Source of the DNA: Bacteroidales bacterium
GTDB taxonomy: Bacteria > Bacteroidota > Bacteroidia > Bacteroidales > FEN-979
Direction of reading: 5' to 3'
Assembly: GCA_030681475.1 (NCBI GenBank)
Contig: JAUXWT010000108.1
Location: 62,001 to 126,000, forward strand
DNA length: 64,000 bases
Below, one piece after another: positions 49,647 to 59,545 of the stretch. Position numbers and translations under genes: made by a program. Under the pieces are notes generated by a model, which saw only the letters and a list, made by a program, of their open reading frames with translations, ran no database searches and had not been told where the DNA came from. Positions within the stretch are counted from its first letter, which is position 1; each line of letters starts with the position of its first letter.

Positions 49647-50270
49647 TTATTTATAGTCTTCTCTTCCTGAAATTTCAGCCAGTCGTTTTTCAACGATTGT
49701 TTTGCATTCCAGAACTTCTGCTTCTTCACCGCCGATGTAAACCCTTCCGAACTTCCCAAATCCCATGACATCAATAATATTAATATGTGCCGACTTTTCA
49801 GCTTCATTAGCAGCGTAATAGGCGTAACCGGCAGGTTCGATTTCAAGAACAAACAGGGTGTCTCCCCTCAACAGCATCATGCCCATCCGGGTTCTGTTGA
49901 TCAGTTGGGCATGATGATCCTCAACATTTTTGATCAACTGGCTTGTAAGGATTCTGGGTTTTATCCGGTCATATTCAATTTTTTCGATGGCCTTTAATAC
50001 AGCCTCCCCGGCCATCCGGGTATCACCCTGACTGTCGGAGTGTACTTCAAGCATCCCATAAGCCCGCTCGACGATCTGCATTCCAGGTGTTACATGCGTT
50101 GCTTTCAATGCAATGTCGGTGAGTGTATTGATCTCTATTCCCGGCGCTATTTCTATGATACAGCATGCCTGTCCGGCTACCGGCAGATACCCTCTTGAAA
50201 CAGTTGATAAGTAGGAGGCCATTTGTAACTGCAATGAATCCAGGAAAATATAGGTTCTTAAATCGATCAT
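49647..50270 (-). CDS. BMC-T tandem-domain shell protein (BMC-T2/T3 type, stacking)
   Basis: 207-residue tandem-BMC protein. Its N-terminus [18 protein letters not shown] and the stretch [20 protein letters not shown] closely resemble H. ochraceum BMC-T2, a trimer family related to CcmP that can stack in pairs and may gate a large central pore. [14 protein letters not shown] begins the second domain. Two bases after the first BMC-H. Likely conduit for bulky cofactors or sugar phosphates. Confidence 0.88.
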   Translation of the reverse strand: MIDLRTYIFLDSLQLQMASYLSTVSRGYLPVAGQACCIIEIAPGIEINTLTDIALKATHVTPGMQIVERAYGMLEVHSDSQGDTRMAGEAVLKAIEKIEYDRIKPRILTSQLIKNVEDHHAQLINRTRMGMMLLRGDTLFVLEIEPAGYAYYAANEAEKSAHINIIDVMGFGKFGRVYIGGEEAEVLECKTIVEKRLAEISGREDYK

Positions 50271-50272
50271 GG

Positions 50273-50581
50273 TTATTTCCCTTTCTTAATTATTTTCAGT
50301 CCCAATGGCAGAGCAGTATCCACGTTTTCATGAGGACGGGGAATGACATGGGAAGAAACAATTTCGCCCACTTTTTCGGCAGCCCTGATTCCCGCATCAA
50401 CAGCAGCGCGTACGGCTGCAACATCACCCCTGACAATCGCGGTGACATACCCACCACCCGTTTTTTCAAAACCGACAAGTTCCACCTTGGCCGCTTTTAC
50501 CATGGCATCCGATGCTTCGACCATCGCGGCAAAGCCTCGGGTTTCTATCATGCCCAGGGCTCTCATTTCATTGTTTTCCAT
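50273..50581 (-). CDS. BMC-H hexameric shell protein, copy 1, first gene of the BMC operon
   Basis: 102-residue major shell protein: [41 protein letters not shown] and a [16 protein letters not shown] tail. The KTGGGY pore loop differs from PduA's KIGSGL and is shared with the copy at 49312 and, as I recall, with H. ochraceum BMC-H. A GGAGG Shine-Dalgarno lies 8-12 bases before the ATG. It opens the operon after an exact -7 element. Confidence 0.94.
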   Translation of the reverse strand: MENNEMRALGMIETRGFAAMVEASDAMVKAAKVELVGFEKTGGGYVTAIVRGDVAAVRAAVDAGIRAAEKVGEIVSSHVIPRPHENVDTALPLGLKIIKKGK

Positions 50582-50640
50582 TCGCTTTCCTCCAGTTAAA
50601 AATTGTGATCTATTTCAATTACGCGCTAAATTCTTCTATG

Positions 50641-50648
50641 CAAATGTA
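50641..50648 (-). promoter_or_regulatory. Probable -7 element of the microcompartment operon
   Basis: TACATTTG followed by C on the - strand is an exact TAnnTTTG match, about 60 bases ahead of the first BMC-H ATG. No good -33 element is visible, which might mean activator dependence. The 171-base gap also must hold the promoter of pssA on the other strand. Confidence 0.58.
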
Positions 50649-50752
50649 GTTTTTTTTATTGCAATATCAGAATTTGTTAGTTCCGTAACATCTTAACATT
50701 TCCTGGCAGCGGTATTGAAAATAAACGGTATTTTTACAGGAAATTAGAATTT

Positions 50753-51496
50753 ATGAAAATAAAGCAGCATATCCCGAATGCCTTGACAATACTGAACCTT
50801 GTCAGTGGATTGGTTTCGCTCACCATGACTTTTGAAGGGAATTATGTTTATGCATCACTTTTTATTCTACTTGCTGCCGTGTTCGACTTTCTGGATGGAA
50901 ATGCTGCCCGCATGCTCAAAGCTCATTCAGAACTGGGCAAGCAACTTGATTCTTTAGCGGATGTGGTTTCGTTCGGCGTGGCTCCGGGGATCATGATCTT
51001 CCAAATGATTTCAGATCAATGTGCCGGAAGTTGCAATATCCTGGAACAGATGCATATCACACCTTATTTTGCCATGCTGATCCCGGTTTGTTCTGCACTT
51101 CGATTGGCTAAGTTCAACATTGACATCCTTCAGGAGGTTAATTTCATCGGGTTACCCACACCTGCCAACGCAATTTTCTTTGCATCGATTCCGCTGGTGG
51201 TTTACGTCCAGCCAGGTTTATTCAGCCTGATCCATCTTGATTTTCTGGTAACATTTTTTTTCAATACGAGGATCATGACAATTCTGGCGGTATTCTTTTC
51301 TTACCTGCTGATTTCGGATTTCAGGATCTTTTCCATGAAATTCAAAAACGGTGCGTGGAGAGGGAACCAATTGCGTTATATTTTTATGATCATCTCCCTG
51401 ACCCTTTTTGTACTGTTTTTCCTGAGCGCAATACCCATCATCATCGGAATATATATCCTGATGTCAATTTTCTTTCAAAGCTATATTATTGATTAA
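50753..51496 (+). CDS. pssA: CDP-diacylglycerol-serine O-phosphatidyltransferase
   Basis: Inner-membrane enzyme that makes phosphatidylserine, precursor of phosphatidylethanolamine. The CDP-alcohol phosphotransferase motif DGNAARMLKAHSELGKQLDS (about residues 48-67) is complete with its spaced aspartates. Six to seven membrane helices; 247 residues, normal. Divergent from the BMC operon and convergent with lptB. Confidence 0.93.
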   Translation: MKIKQHIPNALTILNLVSGLVSLTMTFEGNYVYASLFILLAAVFDFLDGNAARMLKAHSELGKQLDSLADVVSFGVAPGIMIFQMISDQCAGSCNILEQMHITPYFAMLIPVCSALRLAKFNIDILQEVNFIGLPTPANAIFFASIPLVVYVQPGLFSLIHLDFLVTFFFNTRIMTILAVFFSYLLISDFRIFSMKFKNGAWRGNQLRYIFMIISLTLFVLFFLSAIPIIIGIYILMSIFFQSYIID

Positions 51497-51514
51497 CTGG
51501 TCATCCCAGCGCAG

Positions 51515-52237
51515 TTAGCGCAGTTCAAACTTCTGTCCCAGGTAAACTTTTCGCACATGCGGATCATCTGAGAGTTCCTGACCCGTTCCTGACATGAGGA
51601 TCGACCCTTCGAACAGAAGGTAGGAACGGTCGGTAATGGACAGGGTTTCGTGTACATTATGATCTGTGATCAGTACCCCGATATTTTTCTCTTTCAGTTT
51701 GGTAATGATCTGCTGAATATCTTCAACCGCAATCGGATCGATACCGGCAAAGGGTTCATCAAGTAAGATGAACTTCGGATCAACGGCAAGCGAACGGGCA
51801 ATTTCGCATCTTCGCCTTTCCCCTCCCGATAAAGTGATCCCTTCGCTTTTACGAACATGTTGAAGGCCGAATTCATCCAACAACCTTTCAAGACGCTCTT
51901 TTTGACTTTCCACAGACAGACCTGTAAATTCGAGGATGGACTTTATATTATCCTCAACGCTGAGTTTACGAAAAATGGATGCCTCCTGGGGAAGGTAGCT
52001 TATACCACGCTGTGCCCTTTTATACATGGGTTCCCTGGTAATATTGAGATTATCCAGGAAAACTTCACCTGTCAGGGGTTTAATGAGACCGACAATGATA
52101 TAGAACGAAGTTGTTTTTCCTGCCCCGTTCGGGCCCAGCAATCCCACGATCTCGCCCTGGTTCAACTCAATGGAAACCTCATTTACGACAGTACGGTTCC
52201 TGTATTTCTTGACAATTTTTTCAGTCCGGAGGATCAT
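51515..52237 (-). CDS. lptB: Lipopolysaccharide export ATPase LptB
   Basis: ATP-binding subunit of the LptBFG transporter that extracts LPS from the inner membrane. Walker [11 protein letters not shown], signature [15 protein letters not shown] and Walker [14 protein letters not shown] are intact, with the LptB-typical [17 protein letters not shown]. 240 residues, the usual length. kdsD lies upstream on the same strand, 65 bases away, so both serve LPS production. Confidence 0.95.
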   Translation of the reverse strand: MILRTEKIVKKYRNRTVVNEVSIELNQGEIVGLLGPNGAGKTTSFYIIVGLIKPLTGEVFLDNLNITREPMYKRAQRGISYLPQEASIFRKLSVEDNIKSILEFTGLSVESQKERLERLLDEFGLQHVRKSEGITLSGGERRRCEIARSLAVDPKFILLDEPFAGIDPIAVEDIQQIITKLKEKNIGVLITDHNVHETLSITDRSYLLFEGSILMSGTGQELSDDPHVRKVYLGQKFELR

Positions 52238-52302
52238 GGATATTTTTTTTTAGCAAGCGGCGCTATCGTGCAGGTAAAATTATTAAGACAATTCCCTTCA
52301 TT

Positions 52303-53268
52303 TTATAAGATACCTTCACGAAGGATATCATGAAGGTGTATTACGCCCTTGTAACTGTTCTTTTCAGTAACGAGAAGCTGGGTGATGTTGAATTCACGCA
52401 TGATACTCATTGCATTGACAACAAGTGTGTCGGGAGTGATCGTACGCGGATTTTTTGACATGATATCAGCCGCAACCAATTCGTTGATGTTGCTGTTCCT
52501 TTCCAGCATCCGGCGGAGATCTCCGTCTGTAATGATCCCTATCAGCGTCTTGCCTTTCAGGACTGCCGTTGCGCCTAACCGTTTTGACGATATCTCAATG
52601 ATGACCCTTTTAATGTCATCATCATGATTAACCATGGGGGCAGGATTCACCGTGTACAGATCGCTGACTTTCAGGTAAAGTTGTTTGCCGATTGCGCCCC
52701 CTGGATGAAGTTTGGCGAAATCATTTGGGGTGAAGCCACGGGCTTCGAGCAAACACACTGCAAGGGCATCACCCATCACCATCTGGGCGGTAGTGCTGGT
52801 GGTTGGAGCCAGATTATTCGGACATGCCTCTTTTGCCACCGTTGTATTGATAATAAAGTCAGCGTGTCTGGCGAGAAAAGAATTTTTATTGCCGACCATG
52901 GCAATCAGCGAACTTCCAAATCTTTTAAGCAATGGAACAAGGATTTTAATTTCGGGTGTTTCACCGCTGTTGGAAATACAAATCACAATATCTTCCTTCT
53001 GAATCGTTCCCAGGTCTCCATGAATGGCGTCGGCAGCATGTAAAAAGCTGGCAGGTGTGCCGGTTGAATTAAAAGTTGCAACAATTTTTTGTCCAATAAT
53101 TGCACTTTTTCCAATTCCTGTGACCACAACCCGTCCTTTTGAATAAAGTATCAGCGAGATACAATTAATAAAGTCAGCATCGACAGATTTTGTTAAATTT
53201 GTTATGGCAATTGCTTCATCTGTTATAGTGTTGATTGCGACAGCTTTTAATGCTTTTAAATTTTTCAA
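52303..53268 (-). CDS. kdsD: D-arabinose 5-phosphate isomerase (KdsD/KpsF/GutQ family)
   Basis: Isomerises ribulose 5-phosphate to arabinose 5-phosphate, first step to Kdo. The SIS domain has VVTGIGKSAIIGQKIVATFNSTGTPASF and CISNSGETPE; two CBS domains follow from about residue 200 (ISSKRLGATAVLKG, IMSKNPRTITPDTLVVNAM). 321 residues. Start is TTG at 53268; no suitable ATG is near. Divergent from recQ. Confidence 0.93.
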   Translation of the reverse strand: MKNLKALKAVAINTITDEAIAITNLTKSVDADFINCISLILYSKGRVVVTGIGKSAIIGQKIVATFNSTGTPASFLHAADAIHGDLGTIQKEDIVICISNSGETPEIKILVPLLKRFGSSLIAMVGNKNSFLARHADFIINTTVAKEACPNNLAPTTSTTAQMVMGDALAVCLLEARGFTPNDFAKLHPGGAIGKQLYLKVSDLYTVNPAPMVNHDDDIKRVIIEISSKRLGATAVLKGKTLIGIITDGDLRRMLERNSNINELVAADIMSKNPRTITPDTLVVNAMSIMREFNITQLLVTEKNSYKGVIHLHDILREGIL

Positions 53269-53316
53269 AGCAAAATATATTTTATAAAAATTTGTTTATT
53301 TACAAACGTTTATACT

Positions 53317-53324
53317 TACATTTG
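53317..53324 (+). promoter_or_regulatory. Probable -7 element for recQ
   Basis: TACATTTG is an exact TAnnTTTG match, with TTTG at 53291-53294 upstream at a slightly long 22-base spacing. The recQ ATG is 73 bases downstream. Confidence 0.58.
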
Positions 53325-53396
53325 TATAAGTGCGTGTTGATAATTAACAAAAAACTTGCCCTGAACAAAAGTACTAAAATAAATTTAAGTCAGAAA

Positions 53397-55598
53397 ATGT
53401 CGGCTAACAAAGACGAGCATCAGCTTTTTGATGTATTGAAGAAAGTATTTGGTTATGATAGCTTTAAGGGCAATCAAGAGGCCATTATTCGAAGTGTATT
53501 GGCTAATAAAGACACCTTTGTCATCATGCCAACAGGTGGAGGAAAATCGCTGTGCTATCAGTTGCCAGCCTTGATGAAGCCGGGAACCGCAATCATCGTA
53601 TCTCCGCTCATCGCACTCATGAAAAACCAGGTGGATTCGATCAGGAGTTTCGGAACAGAGAACAATGTTGCCCACTTTATGAATTCTTCGCTCTCAAAGC
53701 AGGAGATTACACAGGTAAAGCAAGATATATTAAATGGCAACACCAAATTGCTCTATGTTGCGCCTGAAACGATTACCAAGGAAGAAAACATCGAATTTCT
53801 GCAAAATATCAAGATATCTTTTTATGCCATTGACGAGGCCCATTGCATTTCTGAATGGGGTCATGATTTCAGGCCTGAGTACAGAAGGTTGCGGCCGATC
53901 ATTGATGCGATCGGACAAAAAGTGCCGGTTATAGCGCTCACTGCCACTGCAACACCCAAAGTCCAGCAGGATATTCAGAAAAACCTGATCATGAATGATT
54001 CTTCTGTATTCCTCTCCTCATTTAACAGACCAAACTTATATTACGAAGTTCGGGCCAAGTCTAAAAATGTCACCAAGGATATCATTAAATTCATCAAGGG
54101 AAACGCTGGAAAATCTGGAATTGTTTACTGCCTCAGCAGAAAAAAGGTTGAAGAACTTTCGGAGAGTTTTGTCGTAAACGGAATTAAATCATTGCCCTAC
54201 CATGCCGGATTGGATGCCACAACCCGTCGTCAAAATCAGGATAAATTCCTTATGGAAGAGGTGGATGTGATCGTGGCAACCATTGCTTTTGGCATGGGAA
54301 TCGATAAACCTGATGTTCGCTTTGTCATTCATAACGACATGCCAAAAAGCCTGGAGGGATATTATCAGGAAACCGGACGTAGCGGACGGGATGACGGGGA
54401 AGGCAATTGCATTGCTTTTTACAGTTACGACGATATCCAGAAACTTGAAAAATTCCTTAAGGGCAAGGCAGTAGCAGAACAGGAAATTGCCAAGCAACTG
54501 TTGATGGAAACAGTATCATACTGCGAATCGTCGGTGTGCCGCAGAAAGCAGTTGCTGCACTATTTTGGAGAGATATACACGGAAGAAAATTGCCAGAACT
54601 GCGATAATTGCATGCATCCGAAGAAAAAATTTGAAGGCAAACAATATGTCCAGCTTGTTCTTGAAACGGTAATGGCCGTAAAACAACAATTCAAGAATAA
54701 ACACATTATCAACATCATCCTGGGCAAAAGTGCAGCCACCATAAAATCCTATAAGCATAATAAACTGGAGGTGTTCGGGAAAGGCGCCGACCATGATGAG
54801 AAATTCTGGAATGCTGTTGTGCGGCAAACACTGATTGAAAGACTACTGACTAAGGATATAGAAAATTATGGACTTCTGAAGATCAGTCCGGAAGGAACAC
54901 AGTTCCTGAAAAGTCCGCATTCGATCATGCTTGTTGATGATCATGATTTTGAAAATCCTGATGATGAGGAACTTTTTGAAGCGCTCGGATCAAAAAGCAG
55001 TACAGCAGATAAAACGTTGTTTACCCTTTTGAAAGACCTGCGTAAGGAGATCGCACGCAAAGAGAAACTTCCTCCTTTTGTTATATTCCAGGACCCGTCG
55101 CTGGAAGATATGGCTATACAATATCCCATAACTGTTGATGAATTAAAACAGATCACCGGCGTGGGATCAGGAAAGGCGTTGAAGTATGGAAAACCATTCC
55201 TGTCGCTGATCAAGGACTATGTCGAGGAAAATGAGATCATACGTCCCATGGATATGGTCGTTAAATCGGTAATTAATAAATCCGGAATAAAAGTTTTCAT
55301 CATTCAAAGTATCGACCGTAAAGTAGCGTTGGATGATATTGCCCTTGCCAAAAACCTGAGTTTTGAAGAGCTGATCGGTGAAATGGAAAGCATTGTTGGT
55401 TCAGGAACAAAAATTGATCTCAAATACTATATTGATGAATTTGTTGATCCCTATCATCAGGATGAAATTTTTGAATACTTCCGCAAGGCCGAATCCGATT
55501 CCATTGAAGATGCCCTTAAGGAGTTGGGCGAAGATGAGTTCACAGAGGAAGAGATAAGGTTGATGCGCATAAAATTCATGTCCGAACTTGGAAACTAA
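53397..55598 (+). CDS. recQ: ATP-dependent DNA helicase RecQ
   Basis: 3'-5' helicase of recombination repair. ATG at 53397 starts a normal N-terminus; a longer frame back to 53235 would cross the promoter and is dismissed. Motifs: PTGGGKSLCYQLP (Walker A), DEAHCISEWGHDFRPEY, ALTATATP, AFGMGIDKPDVRFV and YYQETGRSGRDG/D. The zinc ligands of the RQC domain are seen in CRRKQLLHYFGE...CQNCDNC, then an HRDC domain around residues 540-610. A C-terminal region to 733 residues is typical for Bacteroidota RecQ. Confidence 0.95.
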   Translation: MSANKDEHQLFDVLKKVFGYDSFKGNQEAIIRSVLANKDTFVIMPTGGGKSLCYQLPALMKPGTAIIVSPLIALMKNQVDSIRSFGTENNVAHFMNSSLSKQEITQVKQDILNGNTKLLYVAPETITKEENIEFLQNIKISFYAIDEAHCISEWGHDFRPEYRRLRPIIDAIGQKVPVIALTATATPKVQQDIQKNLIMNDSSVFLSSFNRPNLYYEVRAKSKNVTKDIIKFIKGNAGKSGIVYCLSRKKVEELSESFVVNGIKSLPYHAGLDATTRRQNQDKFLMEEVDVIVATIAFGMGIDKPDVRFVIHNDMPKSLEGYYQETGRSGRDDGEGNCIAFYSYDDIQKLEKFLKGKAVAEQEIAKQLLMETVSYCESSVCRRKQLLHYFGEIYTEENCQNCDNCMHPKKKFEGKQYVQLVLETVMAVKQQFKNKHIINIILGKSAATIKSYKHNKLEVFGKGADHDEKFWNAVVRQTLIERLLTKDIENYGLLKISPEGTQFLKSPHSIMLVDDHDFENPDDEELFEALGSKSSTADKTLFTLLKDLRKEIARKEKLPPFVIFQDPSLEDMAIQYPITVDELKQITGVGSGKALKYGKPFLSLIKDYVEENEIIRPMDMVVKSVINKSGIKVFIIQSIDRKVALDDIALAKNLSFEELIGEMESIVGSGTKIDLKYYIDEFVDPYHQDEIFEYFRKAESDSIEDALKELGEDEFTEEEIRLMRIKFMSELGN

Positions 55599-55608
55599 TA
55601 ATATCAAC

Positions 55609-56322
55609 ATGGAAGAAGAGAACTTTGAAACCGTTGAACCCATTCATGAGATTGAAACAATCTATCAGAATCAGGAAACCATAATTGAACCGCAGCAGGA
55701 AAAGCCACCCTTTTTCATTTTTAATTTCAGCACATTATTAGGCGTGATCTCGTTATTGGGCTTGATCGTATTGTATATCCTGCACTTTTCCGTTCGCGAT
55801 TCATCAGGCGGGGCCTCTCTTCCTGTAACGGTACAGAAAACATCAGGGAAGCAGTTGTCAATCGTACACATCAACATTGACAGTTTAAATACACATTACA
55901 AGTATGTTAACGTTCTTCGCAAGGATCTCGAAAGCACTGGAAAGAGATTGCAGACCGAAGTGTTGGCAGAGCAGGCAGCATTGGAGAAAGAAGCAAATGA
56001 TTTCCAGCGCCAGATTTCTGCCAATGCGATACCTGAGGAAAAAGCGAAAGTAATTTATGAACAGTTAATGGAAAAACAGCAGCTCCTGATGCAGAAAAAA
56101 GAACGGTTTACCCAGCAAGTTGCCGAGCAGGAGATGAATATGAATTACAGGTTGATCGATAGTGTGACGGCCTTCCTGAAACGGTTCAACCGCCGGTATC
56201 AATTCGACTATATCATGGGTTTTAAATCCGGGGGTGAGATGCTTATCGCCAACGATACGCTTGATATCACAAAATCGGTGTTGGAAGACTTAAACAGAGA
56301 GTACGAGCAAAGAAAAAAATGA
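55609..56322 (+). CDS. OmpH/Skp-like membrane-anchored protein
   Basis: 237-residue protein with an acidic N-terminus, one membrane helix (LLGVISLLGLIVLYILHF, about residues 42-60) and a long coiled-coil region (about 95-190) like the Skp/OmpH periplasmic chaperone. ATG at 55609 is 10 bases after recQ. Skp normally has a cleaved signal; here a cytoplasmic tail precedes the helix, so it seems anchored. It overlaps the DUF4296 lipoprotein as ATGA. Confidence 0.75.
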   Translation: MEEENFETVEPIHEIETIYQNQETIIEPQQEKPPFFIFNFSTLLGVISLLGLIVLYILHFSVRDSSGGASLPVTVQKTSGKQLSIVHINIDSLNTHYKYVNVLRKDLESTGKRLQTEVLAEQAALEKEANDFQRQISANAIPEEKAKVIYEQLMEKQQLLMQKKERFTQQVAEQEMNMNYRLIDSVTAFLKRFNRRYQFDYIMGFKSGGEMLIANDTLDITKSVLEDLNREYEQRKK

Positions 56323-56699
56323 TCCCTTCCACACGATTAACGATCGTAATCCTGTTATGCACCCTGCTTTTTAGCTGCAAGGAGAAAACGGAAATACCTC
56401 AGTCACCTTTTGCGATCTCCGTTGATTCTGTTATTTCACCCGGAAAAATGGTGATAATCCTTACAGATGTGCATGTAGTGGAGGCTGCATTGTTGCTCGA
56501 CCGAAATGCGGGATTGGAAATGAAGGACAAACCTGGTTTCTACTATCAGGGAATTTTCGAAAAATACCACATCAGTCCTCACAGGTATGAACAAAATTTA
56601 ACCTTTTACCGTCAGAACCCCGATAACTTTGCGAAAATGTATGGACAAGTTATCGGTTTACTTAATGACCGGCAGAAAAAATTCGCAGATGGAAAATGA
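56319..56699 (+). CDS. DUF4296 lipoprotein
   Basis: 126-residue lipoprotein: signal IVILLCTLLFSC with the lipidated Cys, followed by a helical domain of the DUF4296 type (ILTDVHVVEAALLLDR...FYYQGIFEKYHISPHRYEQNL). The family is restricted mostly to Bacteroidota and has no known function. It overlaps the OmpH-like gene and ends with no gap against the convergent lipoprotein gene. Confidence 0.85.
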   Translation: MIPSTRLTIVILLCTLLFSCKEKTEIPQSPFAISVDSVISPGKMVIILTDVHVVEAALLLDRNAGLEMKDKPGFYYQGIFEKYHISPHRYEQNLTFYRQNPDNFAKMYGQVIGLLNDRQKKFADGK

Positions 56700-57110
56700 C
56701 TACTGCTTGGTATAGGTCGCAACCGCATTAATAAGTGTTGCTCCATCATTAAGCGTGTAATTCCAGGATATTTTCGTGCCGGATAAAATCCCTGAACCGT
56801 TGATCTTAAGCCCGGTCCCAATGACCTGGTTGGCATCCAGATTAATGGATGTTCCTTCAACCACGGCGCCTGCAGGAACGCTTGATGATCCCGTACCGGC
56901 AAAGTTGTAAATAAAAACACCGTTAGATGAACTGGGGTCGGCTGAAATCGTCACTTCATACGAAAGTTTGGTCCATGTTTCGGTGACACTCCACTTACCC
57001 AGAAAGGCATCGCGACTACTGGGCGTCGTATCCTCATCCTTGGTACATCCTGCAAATACGACTGTCAATGACAGCAAGAAAAAAGTGATAAATGTTTTAA
57101 TGTTTTTCAT
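56700..57110 (-). CDS. Hypothetical lipoprotein, lipocalin-like
   Basis: 136 residues: signal IKTFITFFLLSLTVVFAGC with lipobox Cys, then FLGKWSVTETW and alternating strands ending ATYTKQ, a pattern of small Bacteroidota lipocalin-like lipoproteins. It lies 10 bases after the TonB receptor on the same strand, so it may be co-expressed with it. Substrate and role unknown. Confidence 0.65.
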   Translation of the reverse strand: MKNIKTFITFFLLSLTVVFAGCTKDEDTTPSSRDAFLGKWSVTETWTKLSYEVTISADPSSSNGVFIYNFAGTGSSSVPAGAVVEGTSINLDANQVIGTGLKINGSGILSGTKISWNYTLNDGATLINAVATYTKQ

Positions 57111-57120
57111 GTTTATGATA

Positions 57121-59400
57121 TTAGAAACTAAAACTCAATCCAAGACTTGGCATCAGTGGCATCTGATCAATTCGTGTATAGGAAACCCGGTCGAAATAGA
57201 AGATGTTTTGCTGATCAAGGGCATTTGTCATACTCAGGTTAACTTCAAGTTTGAACGTTTTGCCAAGAAAAAAAATCTTTTTTACATTGAAATCGAGTCG
57301 GCTGTAATATGGCAGCCTTCCCTTGTCATAATCTGAATACAGAATTCCAAGTGAACCGTTTCCGGTTGTATAATTTGTTCCAACGTTATTAAAGTTGAGC
57401 ATTTCATAAAAGCCACCGGTTTGGGTAAATGGGAAACCTGATCCGTAGTTATACCTGACGTTAAGTTCCCAACTATTTCTTTTCCCCCAATTGATCGTTG
57501 ATACGATGTTAAGGTTATGCCGGCGATCGTATGGTGGAACAAAGGAATTCAGGCCATCGTTACGATTGATGAAGCCAAGAGAATAGGTTGCCCAGAAATG
57601 GATTCTTTTCCAGTCATATTTCACCGAAAAATCCACCCCCTCGGCATCCCCTGTCTCATACGAAAAATCCTTCCTGTAATACTCCGGAATTTTAATATTT
57701 TCCGGTGTGTCGTCGTATAGTTTGTTCCTATTCAACGAGGTAAGTACCGGGTAGTATTTATAGTATCCTTCAACATTTATTGACAGATTTGGCAACAGAT
57801 CCCATTCAAAACCCAGAACAACCTGATTGCATTTCTGCAATTTGTTTGTAGGGCTGGTGATAAATCCATAGAATAGGTTAACCACGTCTTTATCATATGT
57901 TGTGCTGATCAGGTTTTGTGAATATATGCCTGCGGCCATTTTCAACCGGAAATTCTTTGCAACATTGTATTTAATTGCCAGGCGGGGCTCAAATGATGCA
58001 ATTGATATTGAAGCATAATACTGCAACCGGAGTCCGGGCTCAACGATGAGTTTTCCGGGCATCCATTTATATTTTACAAAGACCGAAGCTTCGGTTGAAT
58101 TTTGGGAATAGTCAATCCTGCGGTTAACGATGTTAAAAAAGTCTAGCGTGGTTTTAAACCCGGAAAGCTCAAGGCCGTATTTTAAGGCATCCCGCCCGAA
58201 AAAATATGTAAAGTTCAAACCGCCATTAAATCCGGAAATGGAACTCGACCTGGCCGATTTGTTGATCTCCTTTAACACAACCTTATAGTCAGAATAGGCA
58301 AAATTGCCTTCAATCAGTACAGAGCTTTTTCCGGGAATGGCGAGGAATGTCAATCCTCCGCCAACTGAATTCCAGTTATAATCCTGCAGTACCTTATACT
58401 TTACCTGGTCTGAAAAATTGAACCCGAAAATATTTACCTTGCTGCCGTTTGGGGCATTGATTGCAATTTTACCAAATATATCAAGATAGTTATAAGGGAG
58501 TCCATTCTCATCGATATACTCATAAAAAATTTTACTCGACTCCTGAAGATAGGAATTCTTGACCGACAGAAGGAAAGATGCATTGGCTTCATCCTCATTC
58601 TTTTGCTTATAAATTGGTCCTTCCAGGAGCGCTTTTGCGCCAAATGTACTGATGTCGAACTTTCCTGCTATACGGTTCTTGTTTCCATCGCGTGTAGTCA
58701 CATCCATTACGGATGAAAGGCGGCCGCCATATTCAGCGCCAAAACCGCCGGTGTAAACGTCAACATTTTTCAGAATATCAACATCGAATACCGAAAACAG
58801 ACCGATGGAATGGAATGGGTTATAAACGATCATTCCGTCATACAACACTTTGTTTTGAATTGGCGGACCTCCGCGGATATATAATTGACCTCCCTGGTCG
58901 CCGGAGAAGATAACGCCTGGAAGAATCTGCAGGTATTGCGCCAAATCAGGCTGGCCTCCGATGGTAGGGATCGATTGAATTTCTTTTGGCGTTATTTTTA
59001 TGATGCTGGTCTGCGTTTCCCTGACCTTATCCTGCCGCGCTGCCGAAATGCTTATCTCATCAAGTTGATAGGTGGACTTTTCCAGATATAGTTTTTTTGA
59101 CAGCAAGTCATTTGCTTTCACCGTAATAGGTAGTTTTAATGTGTCAAATCCAATATAGGTGATCATCATGATATATTCACCAGGCGGGATCTTGGTAATG
59201 GCAAAATAGCCGTTTTCATCGGTCGGTGTACCAATCGATGTCTTGTACAGGTAAACGTTTGTAAATAAAACAGGTTCACCCGTCTCCTGTTCGTAAACAA
59301 ACCCGCGCACAGATCCGGTCTGACCCCATGCTTTCAGATGAACTTGCGAAATAATCGTTACAAAAAGTATAAACGTTAAAAATCCCTTGATATCCTTCAT
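57121..59400 (-). CDS. TonB-dependent receptor with carboxypeptidase-regulatory-like domain
   Basis: Outer-membrane receptor of 759 residues. After a signal peptide, a CarboxypepD_reg-like beta-sandwich (GSVRGFVYEQETGEPVLFTNVYL), then the plug (PGVIFSGDQGGQLYIRGGPPIQNKVLYDGMIV) and the 22-strand barrel. Not a SusC, as the SusC C-terminal features and SusD are absent. The ligand may be a siderophore, cofactor or peptide. The small lipoprotein follows by 10 bases. Exact -7 element upstream. Confidence 0.9.
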   Translation of the reverse strand: MKDIKGFLTFILFVTIISQVHLKAWGQTGSVRGFVYEQETGEPVLFTNVYLYKTSIGTPTDENGYFAITKIPPGEYIMMITYIGFDTLKLPITVKANDLLSKKLYLEKSTYQLDEISISAARQDKVRETQTSIIKITPKEIQSIPTIGGQPDLAQYLQILPGVIFSGDQGGQLYIRGGPPIQNKVLYDGMIVYNPFHSIGLFSVFDVDILKNVDVYTGGFGAEYGGRLSSVMDVTTRDGNKNRIAGKFDISTFGAKALLEGPIYKQKNEDEANASFLLSVKNSYLQESSKIFYEYIDENGLPYNYLDIFGKIAINAPNGSKVNIFGFNFSDQVKYKVLQDYNWNSVGGGLTFLAIPGKSSVLIEGNFAYSDYKVVLKEINKSARSSSISGFNGGLNFTYFFGRDALKYGLELSGFKTTLDFFNIVNRRIDYSQNSTEASVFVKYKWMPGKLIVEPGLRLQYYASISIASFEPRLAIKYNVAKNFRLKMAAGIYSQNLISTTYDKDVVNLFYGFITSPTNKLQKCNQVVLGFEWDLLPNLSINVEGYYKYYPVLTSLNRNKLYDDTPENIKIPEYYRKDFSYETGDAEGVDFSVKYDWKRIHFWATYSLGFINRNDGLNSFVPPYDRRHNLNIVSTINWGKRNSWELNVRYNYGSGFPFTQTGGFYEMLNFNNVGTNYTTGNGSLGILYSDYDKGRLPYYSRLDFNVKKIFFLGKTFKLEVNLSMTNALDQQNIFYFDRVSYTRIDQMPLMPSLGLSFSF

Positions 59401-59432
59401 TGGTAAATGATCAATTAATCAGGTCTGAGGGG

Positions 59433-59440
59433 CAAAATTA
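59433..59440 (-). promoter_or_regulatory. Probable -7 element for the TonB-dependent receptor
   Basis: TAATTTTG on the - strand fits TAnnTTTG, 32 bases before the receptor ATG. Confidence 0.55.
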
Positions 59441-59507
59441 GTAAAAATCATCGGAGGAAAAAAAGAAATCACGGTATGGTTGAGACCAGCCGTTTGAAAA
59501 ATATTCT

Positions 59508-59515
59508 TATTTTTG
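59508..59515 (+). promoter_or_regulatory. Probable -7 element for iorAB
   Basis: TATTTTTG matches TAnnTTTG, 30 bases before the iorA ATG. A TTTG lies 11 bases upstream, too close for -33, so only the -7 element is asserted. Confidence 0.5.
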
Positions 59516-59545
59516 TCCAAATTCAACTACTTGTCAAATTAAGTT

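Noticed and set aside
53235-53396. N-terminal extension of recQ by 54 codons
   Set aside because: It would cover the recQ promoter and has low-complexity basic/hydrophobic residues; the ATG at 53397 gives the normal N-terminus.
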